A stretch of DNA of 64,000 bases from an uncultured Bacteroidales bacterium (GCA_946414805.1 CAMKPZ010000003.1:248001-312000), one strand, 5' to 3'. Positions 1 through 8,706 are shown, numbered from the stretch's first letter. A program made the numbers and translations. The notes: generated by a model not told the origin, from the sequence alone.

Positions 1-201
1 ATGGAATTTGCCTTTGCTGAGGTTGATCATCTCTTTGATCGTGTTGCACAGCGGTAGATAAGAGGTCTGGACAAGCCAGTTTACATGCTCTTCGGTGGAC
101 ATGTCGTCGTAGTAGTAATGATCATGACCGATCTCGAAGAAGCGATAACGTTTCAGACGATAGGGAGCGTGCATCTGAAAGCATAAACATATATTTTTCA
201 T
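1..201 (-). CDS. GH57 alpha-amylase family protein, N-terminal fragment
   Basis: The first 67 codons are present; the rest lies beyond the left edge of the window. The protein starts MKNICLCFQMHAPYRLKRY and continues with FEIGHDHYYYDDMS, which is how Bacteroidetes GH57 amylases begin. The family acts in the cytoplasm on alpha-1,4-glucans such as glycogen. It is the third gene of a minus-strand group after the debranching enzyme and the GT4 synthase, an order common in Bacteroides relatives, so a role in glycogen turnover is likely. The catalytic residues are not in the window, so activity cannot be judged. Confidence 0.85.
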   Translation of the reverse strand, partial: MKNICLCFQMHAPYRLKRYRFFEIGHDHYYYDDMSTEEHVNWLVQTSYLPLCNTIKEMINLSKGKFH

Positions 202-278
202 AATACGAATTTTTTATTCTTAATAATTTCTTTTGTCTTTGAGCAGCCCTCGGCTGCGGTCTTTCGACATGGAGCGGT
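202..278 (-). repeat. Short intergenic spacer with GCGGTC-type repeat
   Basis: The 77 bp between the GT4 gene and the GH57 gene hold a copy-like stretch (on the plus strand GCTGCGGTCTTTCGACATGG, then AGCGGTCT) resembling repeats found inside the Dus gene and the glucan phosphorylase gene. No promoter motif was seen, so the two genes are probably co-transcribed. Confidence 0.4.
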
Positions 279-1541
279 CTATAATGTGTGGTTGATCACG
301 CCGTCGTAGATCCTGCGTACTTTGAGTCCTGCGTCGGACCACTTGATGTTATTGACCTCAGCCATTCCTAATTCATGCAGGCTCTTGTACATCGCCGGAT
401 ATTTGACAATCGCATAAATAGCGTCCGCCATGGCATCGATGTCCCAGTAGTCGGTCTTGATCGCGTGTTGTAGGATCTCGGCACAACCGGACTGGTGACT
501 GATGATAGACGGACAGCCTACCTGCATCGCCTCCAACGGGCTGATACCGAACGGCTCACTCACACTCGGCATGATATAGACATCGCTCATCGCGAGCATC
601 TCCTGTACCTGCTTGCCGCGCATGAAACCCGGGAAGTGGAACTTGTCGGCGATGCCGCGTTTGGCTACCAGATCGATCATCTCCGCCATCTTGTCGCCGC
701 TTCCGGCCATCACGAATCGTACGCCGTCGGTCTTGCTCAGCACGCGTGCTGCGGCTTCCACAAAGTACTCCGGACCCTTCTGCATCGTGATACGGCCGAG
801 GAAAGTAACGAGCTTGTCCTTGCGCTCGGGCTTCGTGAACTCCTCCGGATGAGCTAACGGCTCAACGGCGTTATGCACGGTGCTTACCTTGCGCGGATCA
901 ATGCCGTATTTCTCGATCACCGTCCGGCGGGTCAGGTTACTTACGCAGATGATATGATCCGCCTCGTCCATGCCGCGTTTCTCGATCGCATAAACGGTCG
1001 GGTTCACATTGCCGCGGCTGCGGTCGAAATCGGTAGCGTGTACGTGGATCACCAGAGGCTTGCCGCTGATCTGTTTGGCGAACACACCGGCAGGGTAGGT
1101 CAGCCAGTCGTGGCTGTGGATGATATCGAAATCCAGACTGTGTGCCAGCACGCTTGCTACCGCCTCGTAGTTGCCGATCTCCTCGATCAGGTTGTCCGGG
1201 TAACGACCCGAGAAACCGACGCAGCCTAAATCATCCGTACCGATCCGGCGGTAGTCATAGCGGATGCCGTCGCGGAGATGGTAATATTCCTCCGGACTCA
1301 TCTTTCCCTCCATACGCTGTTTCACGTAGTCATAATTGACATCTTTCCATACTACCGGCACGCTGTTTGCGCCGATAATACGCAGGAAGGACTGATCCTC
1401 GTCGCCCCAGGGCTTGGGGATGACGAAAGTGATCTCCATATCTTTCTGCTCGCTCATTCCGCGGGTCAGACCGTAACTGGCGGTTCCTAAACCTCCTAAG
1501 ATATGAGGGGGAAACTCCCATCCGAACATTAACGCTTTCAT
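279..1541 (-). CDS. GT4-family glycosyltransferase, glycogen synthase-like
   Basis: A 420-residue GT-B fold glycosyltransferase. The N-terminus has the synthase-like GWEFPPHILGGLGTASYGL (residues 7-25), which in the family binds acceptor and nucleotide sugar. The C-terminal half has LVTFLGRITMQKG and the E-x7-E motif with Glu329 and Glu337 (SEPFGISPLEAMQ). No signal peptide; cytoplasmic. The start codon overlaps the stop of the debranching enzyme gene (ATGA), indicating translational coupling. With GDE upstream and GH57 downstream it very probably elongates a glycogen-like alpha-glucan. The donor (ADP- or UDP-glucose) cannot be told from sequence. Confidence 0.85.
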   Translation of the reverse strand: MKALMFGWEFPPHILGGLGTASYGLTRGMSEQKDMEITFVIPKPWGDEDQSFLRIIGANSVPVVWKDVNYDYVKQRMEGKMSPEEYYHLRDGIRYDYRRIGTDDLGCVGFSGRYPDNLIEEIGNYEAVASVLAHSLDFDIIHSHDWLTYPAGVFAKQISGKPLVIHVHATDFDRSRGNVNPTVYAIEKRGMDEADHIICVSNLTRRTVIEKYGIDPRKVSTVHNAVEPLAHPEEFTKPERKDKLVTFLGRITMQKGPEYFVEAAARVLSKTDGVRFVMAGSGDKMAEMIDLVAKRGIADKFHFPGFMRGKQVQEMLAMSDVYIMPSVSEPFGISPLEAMQVGCPSIISHQSGCAEILQHAIKTDYWDIDAMADAIYAIVKYPAMYKSLHELGMAEVNNIKWSDAGLKVRRIYDGVINHTL

Positions 1542-3529
1542 TTGGCTGCCTCCTTTCCTTCGCTTTCGACTTTCGACTTTTCGCTTTCTACTAATTGATA
1601 TCGCTTCAACGTGTCCATCACGCTGATCACGGCTGCCACGCTCGGGGCGTAACTCATGCCGCCGTGGCCTTTGTAGGGCGGGTTGCCGTCGTACAGTTCG
1701 TTCAGTGTACCGATCGTCAGCTCGTCCATCTCGGCCTCAAAGCCTACGAGCAGACGCTCCATGAAACTTACGCCGCTATATTTATATACGTTCATATACG
1801 CGCGGGCGTAGGCTGCGATCGTGAACGGCCATACCGGACCGTTATGGAAATTACGGTCGCGTTCCTGCTGACCGCCTCGGTAGATCGGACGGTAATCGCC
1901 GCTCTTCGGACTCAGCGTACGAAGACCCTTCGGTGTCAGTAACTCTTTGGTACATATATCCACCACCGCTTTCTGCTGTTTCTTGTCCAGCGGACTGTAC
2001 GGCAGGCCGGCTGCCCAGATCTGGTTGGGGCGCACCTCGCGGTTCTCATAGTTGTCGATCACGAAATCATTCAGATAAACGCCGTTCCAGAAGGTCTTCA
2101 CGAACGCATCTTTGGTGATCTCTGCCTGGTATTCCATCAGGTCGGCACTCGTCTCTTTGCCCATCTCGCGCAGTAGCTCGGCGGTGAATCGCATTGCGTT
2201 GTACCATAGAGCGTTCACCTCCACAACATAACCCGTGCGCGGGGTGATCGGCCAGCCGTTCTCCGTCGCGTTCATCCATGTTGCGGGTTTCTGCGTCCCG
2301 TCAACCCAGAGCAGACCGTTCTGGTGCAGCTTGGCACGCGGATGGTTCTGCTTGCGGTACCATGTTACGATATCCAGACAGAGCTGGCCATAGAGATCCG
2401 CTGCCTCGCGTACCGTATATTTGTGTGCGTATTTCTGGAGCGCGCGAACGAACCACAACAGGGCGTCCGGCTCGTCCATGCCGGTCATCTTGATGTCATG
2501 GATGCGGCCGTTCATGAAGAGCTGAACCTCCTCGATAGCCGTCTTGTTGATGATCGCGTCCCAGTATTCGGGACGGTCGATATCCAGCGTACAGCTCGGG
2601 GTCGCGAAGAACGCGTTGCGTGCATCCGCGTGGAACCACGGGAAACCGGCTAACAGATAGCATTTGTCGCCTTCGCGTTTGTAGAACTGGCTTGCGCTGT
2701 TCTTCAGCGTCGAGAACATGTCCTCACGACGGTTGCGGCGCTCCAGTTCTTTCTTCCACGTTGCTTTCAGAGTACTGGTCTTGCATTCCGTCACGCCGGC
2801 TGCGAAGATGATGCTCTCGCCTTTCTTCATCGGTAGCTCGAAATAACCCGGCACCAGCAGATCTTCCTTGAACGCATAGCCGCGCTCTTTCTCCTTGCGG
2901 TACTCGATGTCCTTGTACCACTGAGGATCATGATGGTACTCTACTGCCTTGCTGAACTGCATGAACAGGTTCGGGAAACCCGGATACATCCGGTTGAATC
3001 GGCCGTTTTCGCACTCGTCCATGTTCGGGTTGGCTAACGGATTCTCGTGCGTCAGCTCGTTCACACTGCGGAATGCCAGGAACGGACGGAACCGTAAGGT
3101 GGTCGGACTGCCGCTCTCCAATAACGTGTAACGGATCAGTACGCGGGGTTCGAAGCTAACCAGCATGCGCTCTTTCTCCAAAACCATCGCGCCTACGCGG
3201 TAAACCGTCTTGGAGATCAACTCGCAGTCAAACTCACGGATGTACTTGTGCCCGTTCGGACTAAAATGGTTCTCGCTGTACTCATGCAGACCTAAGTTAA
3301 ACTCTGCACCGTGTTGGATCACCGTCTCGTCCAGCGAACTGAGCAACACATAATTGTCGTCGCCCAGATGGGGGAGAGGCAGCACCAACTGGCCGTGGTA
3401 CTTACGCGTGTTGCAATCGACGAGAGTCGTCGAGTTGTACACACCTGCACGGTTCGTTCGAATCATCTCTTTCTGAAGCGAACGCTCCAGATTGACAAGC
3501 ACCTTCTTGTCAAAATTTAGATAACTCAT
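1538..3529 (-). CDS. Glycogen debranching enzyme (amylo-alpha-1,6-glucosidase, GH133-like)
   Basis: A 663-residue protein with the N-terminal GDE domain (TNRAGVYNSTTLVDCNTRKYHG, about residues 25-45, is split here only for reading) and a C-terminal (alpha/alpha)6 domain with WPITPRTGYVVEVNALWYN, the conserved substrate-cleft segment of archaeal-type debranching enzymes. It removes alpha-1,6 branch residues from glycogen in the cytoplasm. No signal peptide. The last 18 residues (LVESEKSKVESEGKEAAK) are encoded by the TTTCGACTT repeat family and are not expected in the family. It lies 37 bp downstream of manC without a visible promoter, so it may be in the manC transcript. Confidence 0.9.
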   Translation of the reverse strand: MSYLNFDKKVLVNLERSLQKEMIRTNRAGVYNSTTLVDCNTRKYHGQLVLPLPHLGDDNYVLLSSLDETVIQHGAEFNLGLHEYSENHFSPNGHKYIREFDCELISKTVYRVGAMVLEKERMLVSFEPRVLIRYTLLESGSPTTLRFRPFLAFRSVNELTHENPLANPNMDECENGRFNRMYPGFPNLFMQFSKAVEYHHDPQWYKDIEYRKEKERGYAFKEDLLVPGYFELPMKKGESIIFAAGVTECKTSTLKATWKKELERRNRREDMFSTLKNSASQFYKREGDKCYLLAGFPWFHADARNAFFATPSCTLDIDRPEYWDAIINKTAIEEVQLFMNGRIHDIKMTGMDEPDALLWFVRALQKYAHKYTVREAADLYGQLCLDIVTWYRKQNHPRAKLHQNGLLWVDGTQKPATWMNATENGWPITPRTGYVVEVNALWYNAMRFTAELLREMGKETSADLMEYQAEITKDAFVKTFWNGVYLNDFVIDNYENREVRPNQIWAAGLPYSPLDKKQQKAVVDICTKELLTPKGLRTLSPKSGDYRPIYRGGQQERDRNFHNGPVWPFTIAAYARAYMNVYKYSGVSFMERLLVGFEAEMDELTIGTLNELYDGNPPYKGHGGMSYAPSVAAVISVMDTLKRYQLVESEKSKVESEGKEAAK
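1556..1591. repeat. TTTCGACTT-family short tandem repeat inside the GDE 3' end
   Basis: The plus strand reads CTTTCGACTTTCGACTTTTC with flanking variants. It is translated on the minus strand as the lysine/glutamate/serine tail of the debranching enzyme. The same family occurs at 10930-10955, 18354-18384 and 19840-19888, always with the pyrimidine-rich strand on plus. Confidence 0.75.
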
Positions 3530-3566
3530 GATGTGTGATTTAGTAGTATTAAGTAATTAAGTAATG

Positions 3567-4721
3567 TTAGTTATATTTGCCTTCGTATTTGTCTTGCGCT
3601 TGGGCTACAAACTGCTTGATGCGCTGCTCTTCCGCTTTTTTGCAGATAAGAAGCACACCTTTCTGCTCCGCAATGATCATGTCGTCCACTCCCTGCACTA
3701 CAGCTAATTTGCCCGATTCCAACGTAACAATATTTCCTTTCGCTTCATAGAAAAGTGCCTCGCAGTGCAGATTTACATTGCCCTCTTCGTCTTTCTCGTT
3801 CAGTTCGTATAACGACCCCCATGTCCCTAAGTCGCTCCAACCGAAACTCGACGGCAGCACGAATACGTTGTCCGCCTTTTCCATGATTCCGTAGTCGATC
3901 GATATGTTCGGACATTTCGGGAAGATCTGCTCGATGAAATTTTCCTCTTTCTCCGTTCCCATCAGCAATTCGCCTTCGCGGAAACGGTCTGCCACTTCCG
4001 GCAGCAGGTAGCGGAAAGCCTCGCTGATCGTCTGCAGGTTCCAAATGAAGATTCCGCTGTTCCAGAGGAAGTCACCGCTCTCCAAGAACACTTTCGCCAT
4101 CTCCAGATTCGGCTTCTCTGTAAAGGTCTTCACCGGATAAATCCCTTCTGACGGCTGATGGCTGATGTCTGACGGCTTCAAAAACTGAATATACCCGTAC
4201 CCTGTCTCCGGCCGTGTGGGCTGCATGCCTAACGTACAGATCGCGTTGTTCTGATCTACGAAATCGAAGGCCCGTTGGATCGTCTCGCGGAATTTCTCTT
4301 CTTCCAGGATCAAGTGGTCGCTTGCCGCCACTACGATATTTGCTTTCATCTCCGGCCGGCTCCAGTCCTGATTGGCTGCGGTCAGACCGGCATTGCGCAG
4401 ACATAAAGCGCGTATATGCGCAGTCGCATACGCAATACAAGGTGCCGTATTCCTGCGCGCAGGTTCGCATAGGATCTGCTTCTCGTCCAGATCCGGAATC
4501 TGCTCCATGATCAGCGACTTGTACGCAATATTGGTCACGATGAACATGTTCTGGATCGGTACCAACGGACGGAAACGGTCTACCGTCATTTGCAGCAGGC
4601 TTCTTCCTGTACCGAAGAAATCCAGAAACTGCTTCGGCTTGTCCGTGCGGCTGAATGGCCAGAAGCGGCTTCCTATGCCGCCCGCCATGATTACGCAATA
4701 ATTGTTCTCTTTCTTTGTCAT
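3567..4721 (-). CDS. manC: Mannose-1-phosphate guanylyltransferase
   Basis: A 384-residue nucleotidyltransferase making GDP-mannose from mannose-1-phosphate and GTP. The signature is VIMAGGIGSRFWPFSRTDKP near the N-terminus, then FIVTN, ILCEPARRNTAPCIAYA, ASDHLI and TFTEKP in the expected order. The start at 4721 (MTKKENNYC) is preferred over an in-frame ATG at 4784, because a promoter -7 box lies at 4774-4781 and the 21 extra residues would precede the family's usual start. The segment PSDISHQPSEGIYPV appears to be encoded by a GATGGCTGATG-type repeat inserted in frame. There is no C-terminal phosphomannose isomerase domain. Confidence 0.9.
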   Translation of the reverse strand: MTKKENNYCVIMAGGIGSRFWPFSRTDKPKQFLDFFGTGRSLLQMTVDRFRPLVPIQNMFIVTNIAYKSLIMEQIPDLDEKQILCEPARRNTAPCIAYATAHIRALCLRNAGLTAANQDWSRPEMKANIVVAASDHLILEEEKFRETIQRAFDFVDQNNAICTLGMQPTRPETGYGYIQFLKPSDISHQPSEGIYPVKTFTEKPNLEMAKVFLESGDFLWNSGIFIWNLQTISEAFRYLLPEVADRFREGELLMGTEKEENFIEQIFPKCPNISIDYGIMEKADNVFVLPSSFGWSDLGTWGSLYELNEKDEEGNVNLHCEALFYEAKGNIVTLESGKLAVVQGVDDMIIAEQKGVLLICKKAEEQRIKQFVAQAQDKYEGKYN

Positions 4722-4773
4722 ATTCTGTGCTTGTATCTTTATGGTTTGATAAGGTATTCTTCCATTGAGCGTG

Positions 4774-4808
4774 CAAAGATACAAAAACTTTTTTACATGC
4801 GCAAGCGC
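4774..4808 (-). promoter_or_regulatory. Bacteroidetes-type promoter of manC
   Basis: On the minus strand TATCTTTG (4781-4774) matches the -7 consensus TAnnTTTG and is preceded by a TTG about 20 bp upstream, the Bacteroidetes -33/-7 arrangement. It fixes the manC start downstream of 4774. Confidence 0.65.
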
Positions 4809-4856
4809 ACGCGATTTTTTTTACTGAAAAAACGCTTTTTGGCTCTGAAACATGTA

Positions 4857-4890
4857 ATTTTGAATTTTGAATTTTGAATTTTGAATTTGT
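4857..4890. repeat. GAATTTT tandem array
   Basis: About four copies of TGAATTT separated by one T lie between the divergent manC and gldD promoters, directly upstream of the gldD -7 box. It may form part of that promoter's upstream region. Confidence 0.7.
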
Positions 4891-4895
4891 TATTG

Positions 4896-4903
4896 TACCT
4901 TTG
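4896..4903 (+). promoter_or_regulatory. gldD promoter -7 box
   Basis: TACCTTTG matches TAnnTTTG exactly and lies 20 bp before the chosen gldD ATG. The TTTTGAA repeats upstream supply a TTG near the -33 position. Confidence 0.65.
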
Positions 4904-4922
4904 CACCGTAAATTGGTATAGA

Positions 4923-5564
4923 ATGGACTTTGAACTAAAAAATAGTATCCGTAATCCTAAATCCGTGATTCGTAGTTTTGAATTTGCAATTCTTGGTGTC
5001 CTGTTGTTTGCGTGTGTGGCATGCGGTAATGTCTCCGTGCCCAAGCCCCGTGGTTACTTCCGCATCGCCGTGCCGGACACTTCGTACGTGGATTTCCAAT
5101 CCTCAATCCTCAATCACCAGTCACCAATCACCAATTATCCCTATACATTCGATCTCTCGCGCAATGCCGTTGTGCATCCGCGCTCGGAGGAACCCTATTG
5201 GATTGATATCTATTATCCCGCTTTTGATGCTACGATCCATTGCTCCTACAAGCCGGTTCGCCATAACCTGCGCGAACTGACCAACGATGCCCTGGATTTT
5301 GTCTATCGCAATGCCTCTTTTGCGAACGCGATCCCGGAGAGCGGATACGAGCATCCCGAAGCGGATGTGTATGGTGTGCTCTTTGATCTGGAGGGCAACA
5401 CCGCCTCGTCCTGTCAGTTTTTTGTCACGGATTCAACGCAACATTTCTTCCGTGCATCGGTATATTGCAACTGTCTGCCTAACGCAGATTCCCTTGCTCC
5501 GGTCTATGACTACCTCCGCACGGATGTCATCCGGATGGTAGAATCCTTTGAATGGACCAGATGA
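4923..5564 (+). CDS. gldD: Gliding motility lipoprotein GldD
   Basis: A 213-residue lipoprotein. After a hydrophobic stretch the lipobox ends at Cys34 (FACVAC), followed by PKPRGYFRIAVPDTSY, which is diagnostic for GldD; HFFRASVYCNC and PNADSLAPVYDYL also fit. GldD is needed for gliding/type IX secretion function in Flavobacterium. The start at 4923 is chosen because the -7 box at 4896-4903 excludes the upstream ATG at 4881. Oddities: residues 7-21 and a stretch around residue 60 (SSILNHQSPITNY) are encoded by degenerate repeats (CTCAATCCTCAATCACCAGT type). These would be insertions relative to the family. Confidence 0.88.
   Translation: MDFELKNSIRNPKSVIRSFEFAILGVLLFACVACGNVSVPKPRGYFRIAVPDTSYVDFQSSILNHQSPITNYPYTFDLSRNAVVHPRSEEPYWIDIYYPAFDATIHCSYKPVRHNLRELTNDALDFVYRNASFANAIPESGYEHPEADVYGVLFDLEGNTASSCQFFVTDSTQHFFRASVYCNCLPNADSLAPVYDYLRTDVIRMVESFEWTR
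5096..5142. repeat. CTCAATC/CACCAATC repeat inserted in gldD
   Basis: Consecutive CAATCCTCAATC, CACCAGTCACCAATCACC and CAATTATC units lie in frame within gldD. They belong to the same degenerate CAATT family as the intergenic arrays. Confidence 0.65.
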
Positions 5565-5603
5565 CCAAATAAATGACCAGATGGTAAACGACAAAATGGT
5601 AAA
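5563..5603. repeat. AAATGACCA / AAATGGTAA repeat supplying start codons
   Basis: Overlapping units of ATGACCA and ATGGTAA follow the gldD stop directly and contain the candidate ATG codons (5581, 5596) of the next gene. Similar stretches occur at 9900-9950, 22972-23004, 59186-59222 and 63206-63246. Confidence 0.6.
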
Positions 5604-6795
5604 TAAGAAAGCGCTTGCGCTTTTGCTTGATCCCGAGAAAGCGGATCTCTCGCGCTTGACATTTTCGCCGGAGGCCTGTCCGGATTATATCTTTGTCGGC
5701 GGTTCTACCGGAGGTGACACCACCGCTTTTGTCCGCGCCTTGAAAGACCGTCTGTCAGCCCAAGCTGGTCTTGGGCGTCCGCCCGTCATCCTCTTCCCCG
5801 GTAATGCGGCGCAGTTCACGCCCGAGGCGGACGGAATACTCTTTCTCTCCCTGCTTTCCGGTACCAATCCCGAATACTTGGTGGGGCAGCAGATCCGCTC
5901 CGCGAGAGCCATCCGCGATTCGCAGATTCGCTCGATTTCAACGGCATATATATTGATTGACGGAGGGGTGGAGACATCCACAATGCGCGTCACAGGCACC
6001 CTGCCGTTAAACCCCGGCAGCGCCGAAGGCATTCAAACAATCATTGACACCTGTATTGCTGCCGAACTGATGGGAAAAGAAGCAATCTATCTGGAGGCGG
6101 GTTCTGGTGCAAAAACCCCGATTTCATCGGATATAATCGCCGCCGTCCGGTCACATACTTCTGCCACTTTGATAGTGGGAGGAGGCATCCGTACACCCGA
6201 AGCGATGAACGCCGCCTATGCCGCCGGAGCAGACATTGTCGTTATCGGCAATCATTTTGAGTCTCACCCCGAAGAACTGAAGGATTTCATTAAAGACCTT
6301 AAGGACTCTAAAGACCCTAAGGCTTCTGCCACTGACGAGCGCTTCATGCGTCTCGCACTCGCCGAAGCGCAGAAGGCTCTCCAAAAAGACGAGATCCCCA
6401 TCGGCTGCGTGATCGTCTCGCAGGGACAAATTATCGGACGGGGGCATAACCTTACCGAGACCCTCGCTGATGTAACAGCCCATGCGGAGATGCAGGCGAT
6501 CACGGCGGCATCGCAGACCGTCGGAGGCAAATATCTGCCGGATTCAACGCTATATGTCACGGTCGAACCCTGTCCTATGTGTGCCGGTGCCATCGGGTGG
6601 GCGCAGATAAACCGGATCGTCTACGGCGCACCCGATCCCAAACGCGGCTACACCACCTACGCCCCGCGTGTCTTTCATCCGAAATCCTCCGTTTCCAACG
6701 GCGTTCTTGAGGACGAATGCCGCGCTTTGATGCAGCGTTTTTTTATCAGCAAACGCAAATCCGGACTGTCCCCCCAAAACGGGATATTCCGCTAA
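5581..6795 (+). CDS. Fusion of geranylgeranylglyceryl phosphate synthase and tRNA adenosine deaminase (TadA)
   Basis: A 404-residue two-domain protein. Residues 1 to about 235 are a PcrB/GGGPS TIM barrel: LLLDPEKAD (metal and G1P side), FVGGSTGG, PVILFPGNAAQFTPEADG, YLEAGSGA and IVGGGIRTPE. This enzyme joins a prenyl diphosphate to sn-glycerol-1-phosphate. Residues about 257-404 are TadA, which makes inosine at the tRNA-Arg wobble position: His301-Ala-Glu303 (zinc ligand and catalytic Glu) and Cys331-P-M-Cys334. The linker (KDLKDSKDPKASATDE) is encoded by an AAAGACCTTAAGGACTCT-type repeat. Both active sites look intact. ATG 5581 is chosen; 5596 is an alternative. Confidence 0.85.
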   Translation: MVNDKMVNKKALALLLDPEKADLSRLTFSPEACPDYIFVGGSTGGDTTAFVRALKDRLSAQAGLGRPPVILFPGNAAQFTPEADGILFLSLLSGTNPEYLVGQQIRSARAIRDSQIRSISTAYILIDGGVETSTMRVTGTLPLNPGSAEGIQTIIDTCIAAELMGKEAIYLEAGSGAKTPISSDIIAAVRSHTSATLIVGGGIRTPEAMNAAYAAGADIVVIGNHFESHPEELKDFIKDLKDSKDPKASATDERFMRLALAEAQKALQKDEIPIGCVIVSQGQIIGRGHNLTETLADVTAHAEMQAITAASQTVGGKYLPDSTLYVTVEPCPMCAGAIGWAQINRIVYGAPDPKRGYTTYAPRVFHPKSSVSNGVLEDECRALMQRFFISKRKSGLSPQNGIFR

Positions 6796-6807
6796 TAACC
6801 GATAATT

Positions 6808-8706
6808 ATGAGCAACAAAATGACAAATGACAAATTGACCGGTCAGATCTTCCGTGTGGGAGCTTTTGTAGCCCTCGCGGCTGTTATCGTGCTCTTGTTT
6901 CCGAGGTACAGCAATTCCTTCCGTTATCATTACGAGGTCGGCAAACCCTGGGGCTATGCTACGCTTACGGCGGATTTTGATTTTCCGATCTATAAGACCG
7001 ATGAGCAGGTGGCGAAAGAGCAGCAACAGGTCCTCTCTTCCTTCAAACCTGCCTATCGCTATATCCGCGATGCGCAGCGCCAGATGCCTGTGATCTCGCT
7101 CGAAGAGATGGAGTGGCTCACGCGCAATGAGTTTGGAGGAATCCGTGTCTATAACGCCGAGATAGCGAAGAAAAACGACTTCCTCATGAGCGAGATTTAT
7201 ACGATGAAATCGGCGTATAAGCGGTTTGGATACGAGTGTGCGCAGAACCTCGTCCGCGATACGGCACTGACCGAAAAAGCGATGGCGCGCGAACTCTCGT
7301 TGATCTCGCCTACAAACGATCTTGTCCAGAAAGGCGAACGTATTGTTGAGGAGGGAGAGATCATCACGGAGAAAACTTACCAGAAACTCCAGTCTCTCGC
7401 CCGCGCTTATGAGGAAGACTCTATCGGTAACCGCCAGCGCACCCTCTCTGTGCTCGGCGAATCGGTTCTGGTGATACTCTTTCTCTGCCTCTTTGTGATC
7501 TATCTTTATGTCTTCCGCCCTGCCTATGTGCGGACCACCTCGATCGTGCTCTTCTTCTGCCTCCAGATCTTTATCGTCATTGCTTTGGAGAGTCTGGTGC
7601 TGAGTTTTGGGATGTCGGTCTATCTCATCCCCTTTGCGTGGGTGGCGATCCTGACACGCGTCTTCCTTGATTCGCGAACCGCCCTCTATCTCCATTATAC
7701 AACTGTCCTCATTGCCTCCATCGTAGTACCTGCGCCCGTGGAGTTCTTCTTCGTCCAGGTGGTTGTGGGAATGGTGGCTGTCTCTTCGCTGAGCGACATG
7801 ACGCGCCGTGCACAACTGGTTCAGACTGCCGCGTGGATACTCTTGGCGCAGACAGTCGCTTATACGGCGATCACGTTTGCACAGACAGGGGTCTTCTCTT
7901 CGATCGTTCCGCTGAACTATCTCTATTTCCTGATCAGCGCAATCCTTACGGTCGGTTGTTACGGATTGATCTATCTCTTTGAGAAGATTTTCCATTTCAT
8001 CTCGTCTATCACCTTGGTGGAACTCACGGATATCAACTCCGATCTGCTGCATACCTTGGCGGAGCGTGCTCCGGGTACGTTCCAGCACTCGATGCAGGTC
8101 TCTAATCTGGCTACGGAGGCGGCCAAGGCGATCGGTGCTAATGCGCTGCTCGTCCGTACGGGAGCGCTCTACCATGATATCGGAAAGATCACCGATCCGC
8201 TCTACTATGTTGAGAACCAGGCTGGAGACAACCCTCTGCTGGCGATGGATCCGAGGGATGCCGCCCAGGTGGTGATTGCCCATGTCTCGGAGGGTGAGAA
8301 GATCGCACGGCGCAATCATCTGCCCGAAGCGATCGTCAATTTTGTCACCACCCATCACGGCACTTCGCTTGTGCGCTATTTCTATAACACCTATTGCAAT
8401 GCCCACCCGGACGAGAAAGTGGATGAGAAGCTCTTCCGCTATCCGGGTGCCAAACCAACCACGAAGGAAGGGGCGATCCTTATGATGGCGGATGCAGTCG
8501 AAGCGCGTTCGCGCAGTCTGGACGATTTCTCCGAGGCATCCATCGCAAAAGCGGTCAATCAGATGATCGATTCCCAGATCGCCGATGGCCAGTTTGCCGA
8601 AACTCCCTTGAGTTTCAAGGATGTAGAGGACATCCGCGCCGTCTTCGTCTCCCGTCTCACGGCAATGAACCATCATCGTATCTCATACCCCACTTTGAAT
8701 AAATGA
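6808..8706 (+). CDS. 7TM-HD membrane phosphodiesterase (PgpH/YqfF-like)
   Basis: A 632-residue membrane protein with an N-terminal membrane anchor, an extracytoplasmic 7TMR-HDED-like part, a cluster of transmembrane helices (about residues 215-395) and a C-terminal HDIG domain with His456-Asp457 (ALYHDIGKITDP) plus VIAHVSEG and FVTTHHGTS. In PgpH of Listeria this fold hydrolyses cyclic di-AMP; that activity is inferred here. Its 5' end is made of ATGACAAATGACAA-type repeats, so the exact start is uncertain. The stop overlaps the next ATG, indicating translational coupling with the Dus gene. Confidence 0.88.
   Translation: MSNKMTNDKLTGQIFRVGAFVALAAVIVLLFPRYSNSFRYHYEVGKPWGYATLTADFDFPIYKTDEQVAKEQQQVLSSFKPAYRYIRDAQRQMPVISLEEMEWLTRNEFGGIRVYNAEIAKKNDFLMSEIYTMKSAYKRFGYECAQNLVRDTALTEKAMARELSLISPTNDLVQKGERIVEEGEIITEKTYQKLQSLARAYEEDSIGNRQRTLSVLGESVLVILFLCLFVIYLYVFRPAYVRTTSIVLFFCLQIFIVIALESLVLSFGMSVYLIPFAWVAILTRVFLDSRTALYLHYTTVLIASIVVPAPVEFFFVQVVVGMVAVSSLSDMTRRAQLVQTAAWILLAQTVAYTAITFAQTGVFSSIVPLNYLYFLISAILTVGCYGLIYLFEKIFHFISSITLVELTDINSDLLHTLAERAPGTFQHSMQVSNLATEAAKAIGANALLVRTGALYHDIGKITDPLYYVENQAGDNPLLAMDPRDAAQVVIAHVSEGEKIARRNHLPEAIVNFVTTHHGTSLVRYFYNTYCNAHPDEKVDEKLFRYPGAKPTTKEGAILMMADAVEARSRSLDDFSEASIAKAVNQMIDSQIADGQFAETPLSFKDVEDIRAVFVSRLTAMNHHRISYPTLNK

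Noticed and set aside
4721..4784. Longer manC start at 4784
   Set aside because: A -7 promoter box lies within the extra segment and the added residues are not typical of the family.
6550..8676. A 708-codon open frame on the minus strand opposite tadA and the 7TM-HD gene
   Set aside because: Antisense to two recognised genes, histidine/arginine/aspartate-rich as expected from reversed codons, and no recognisable domain.
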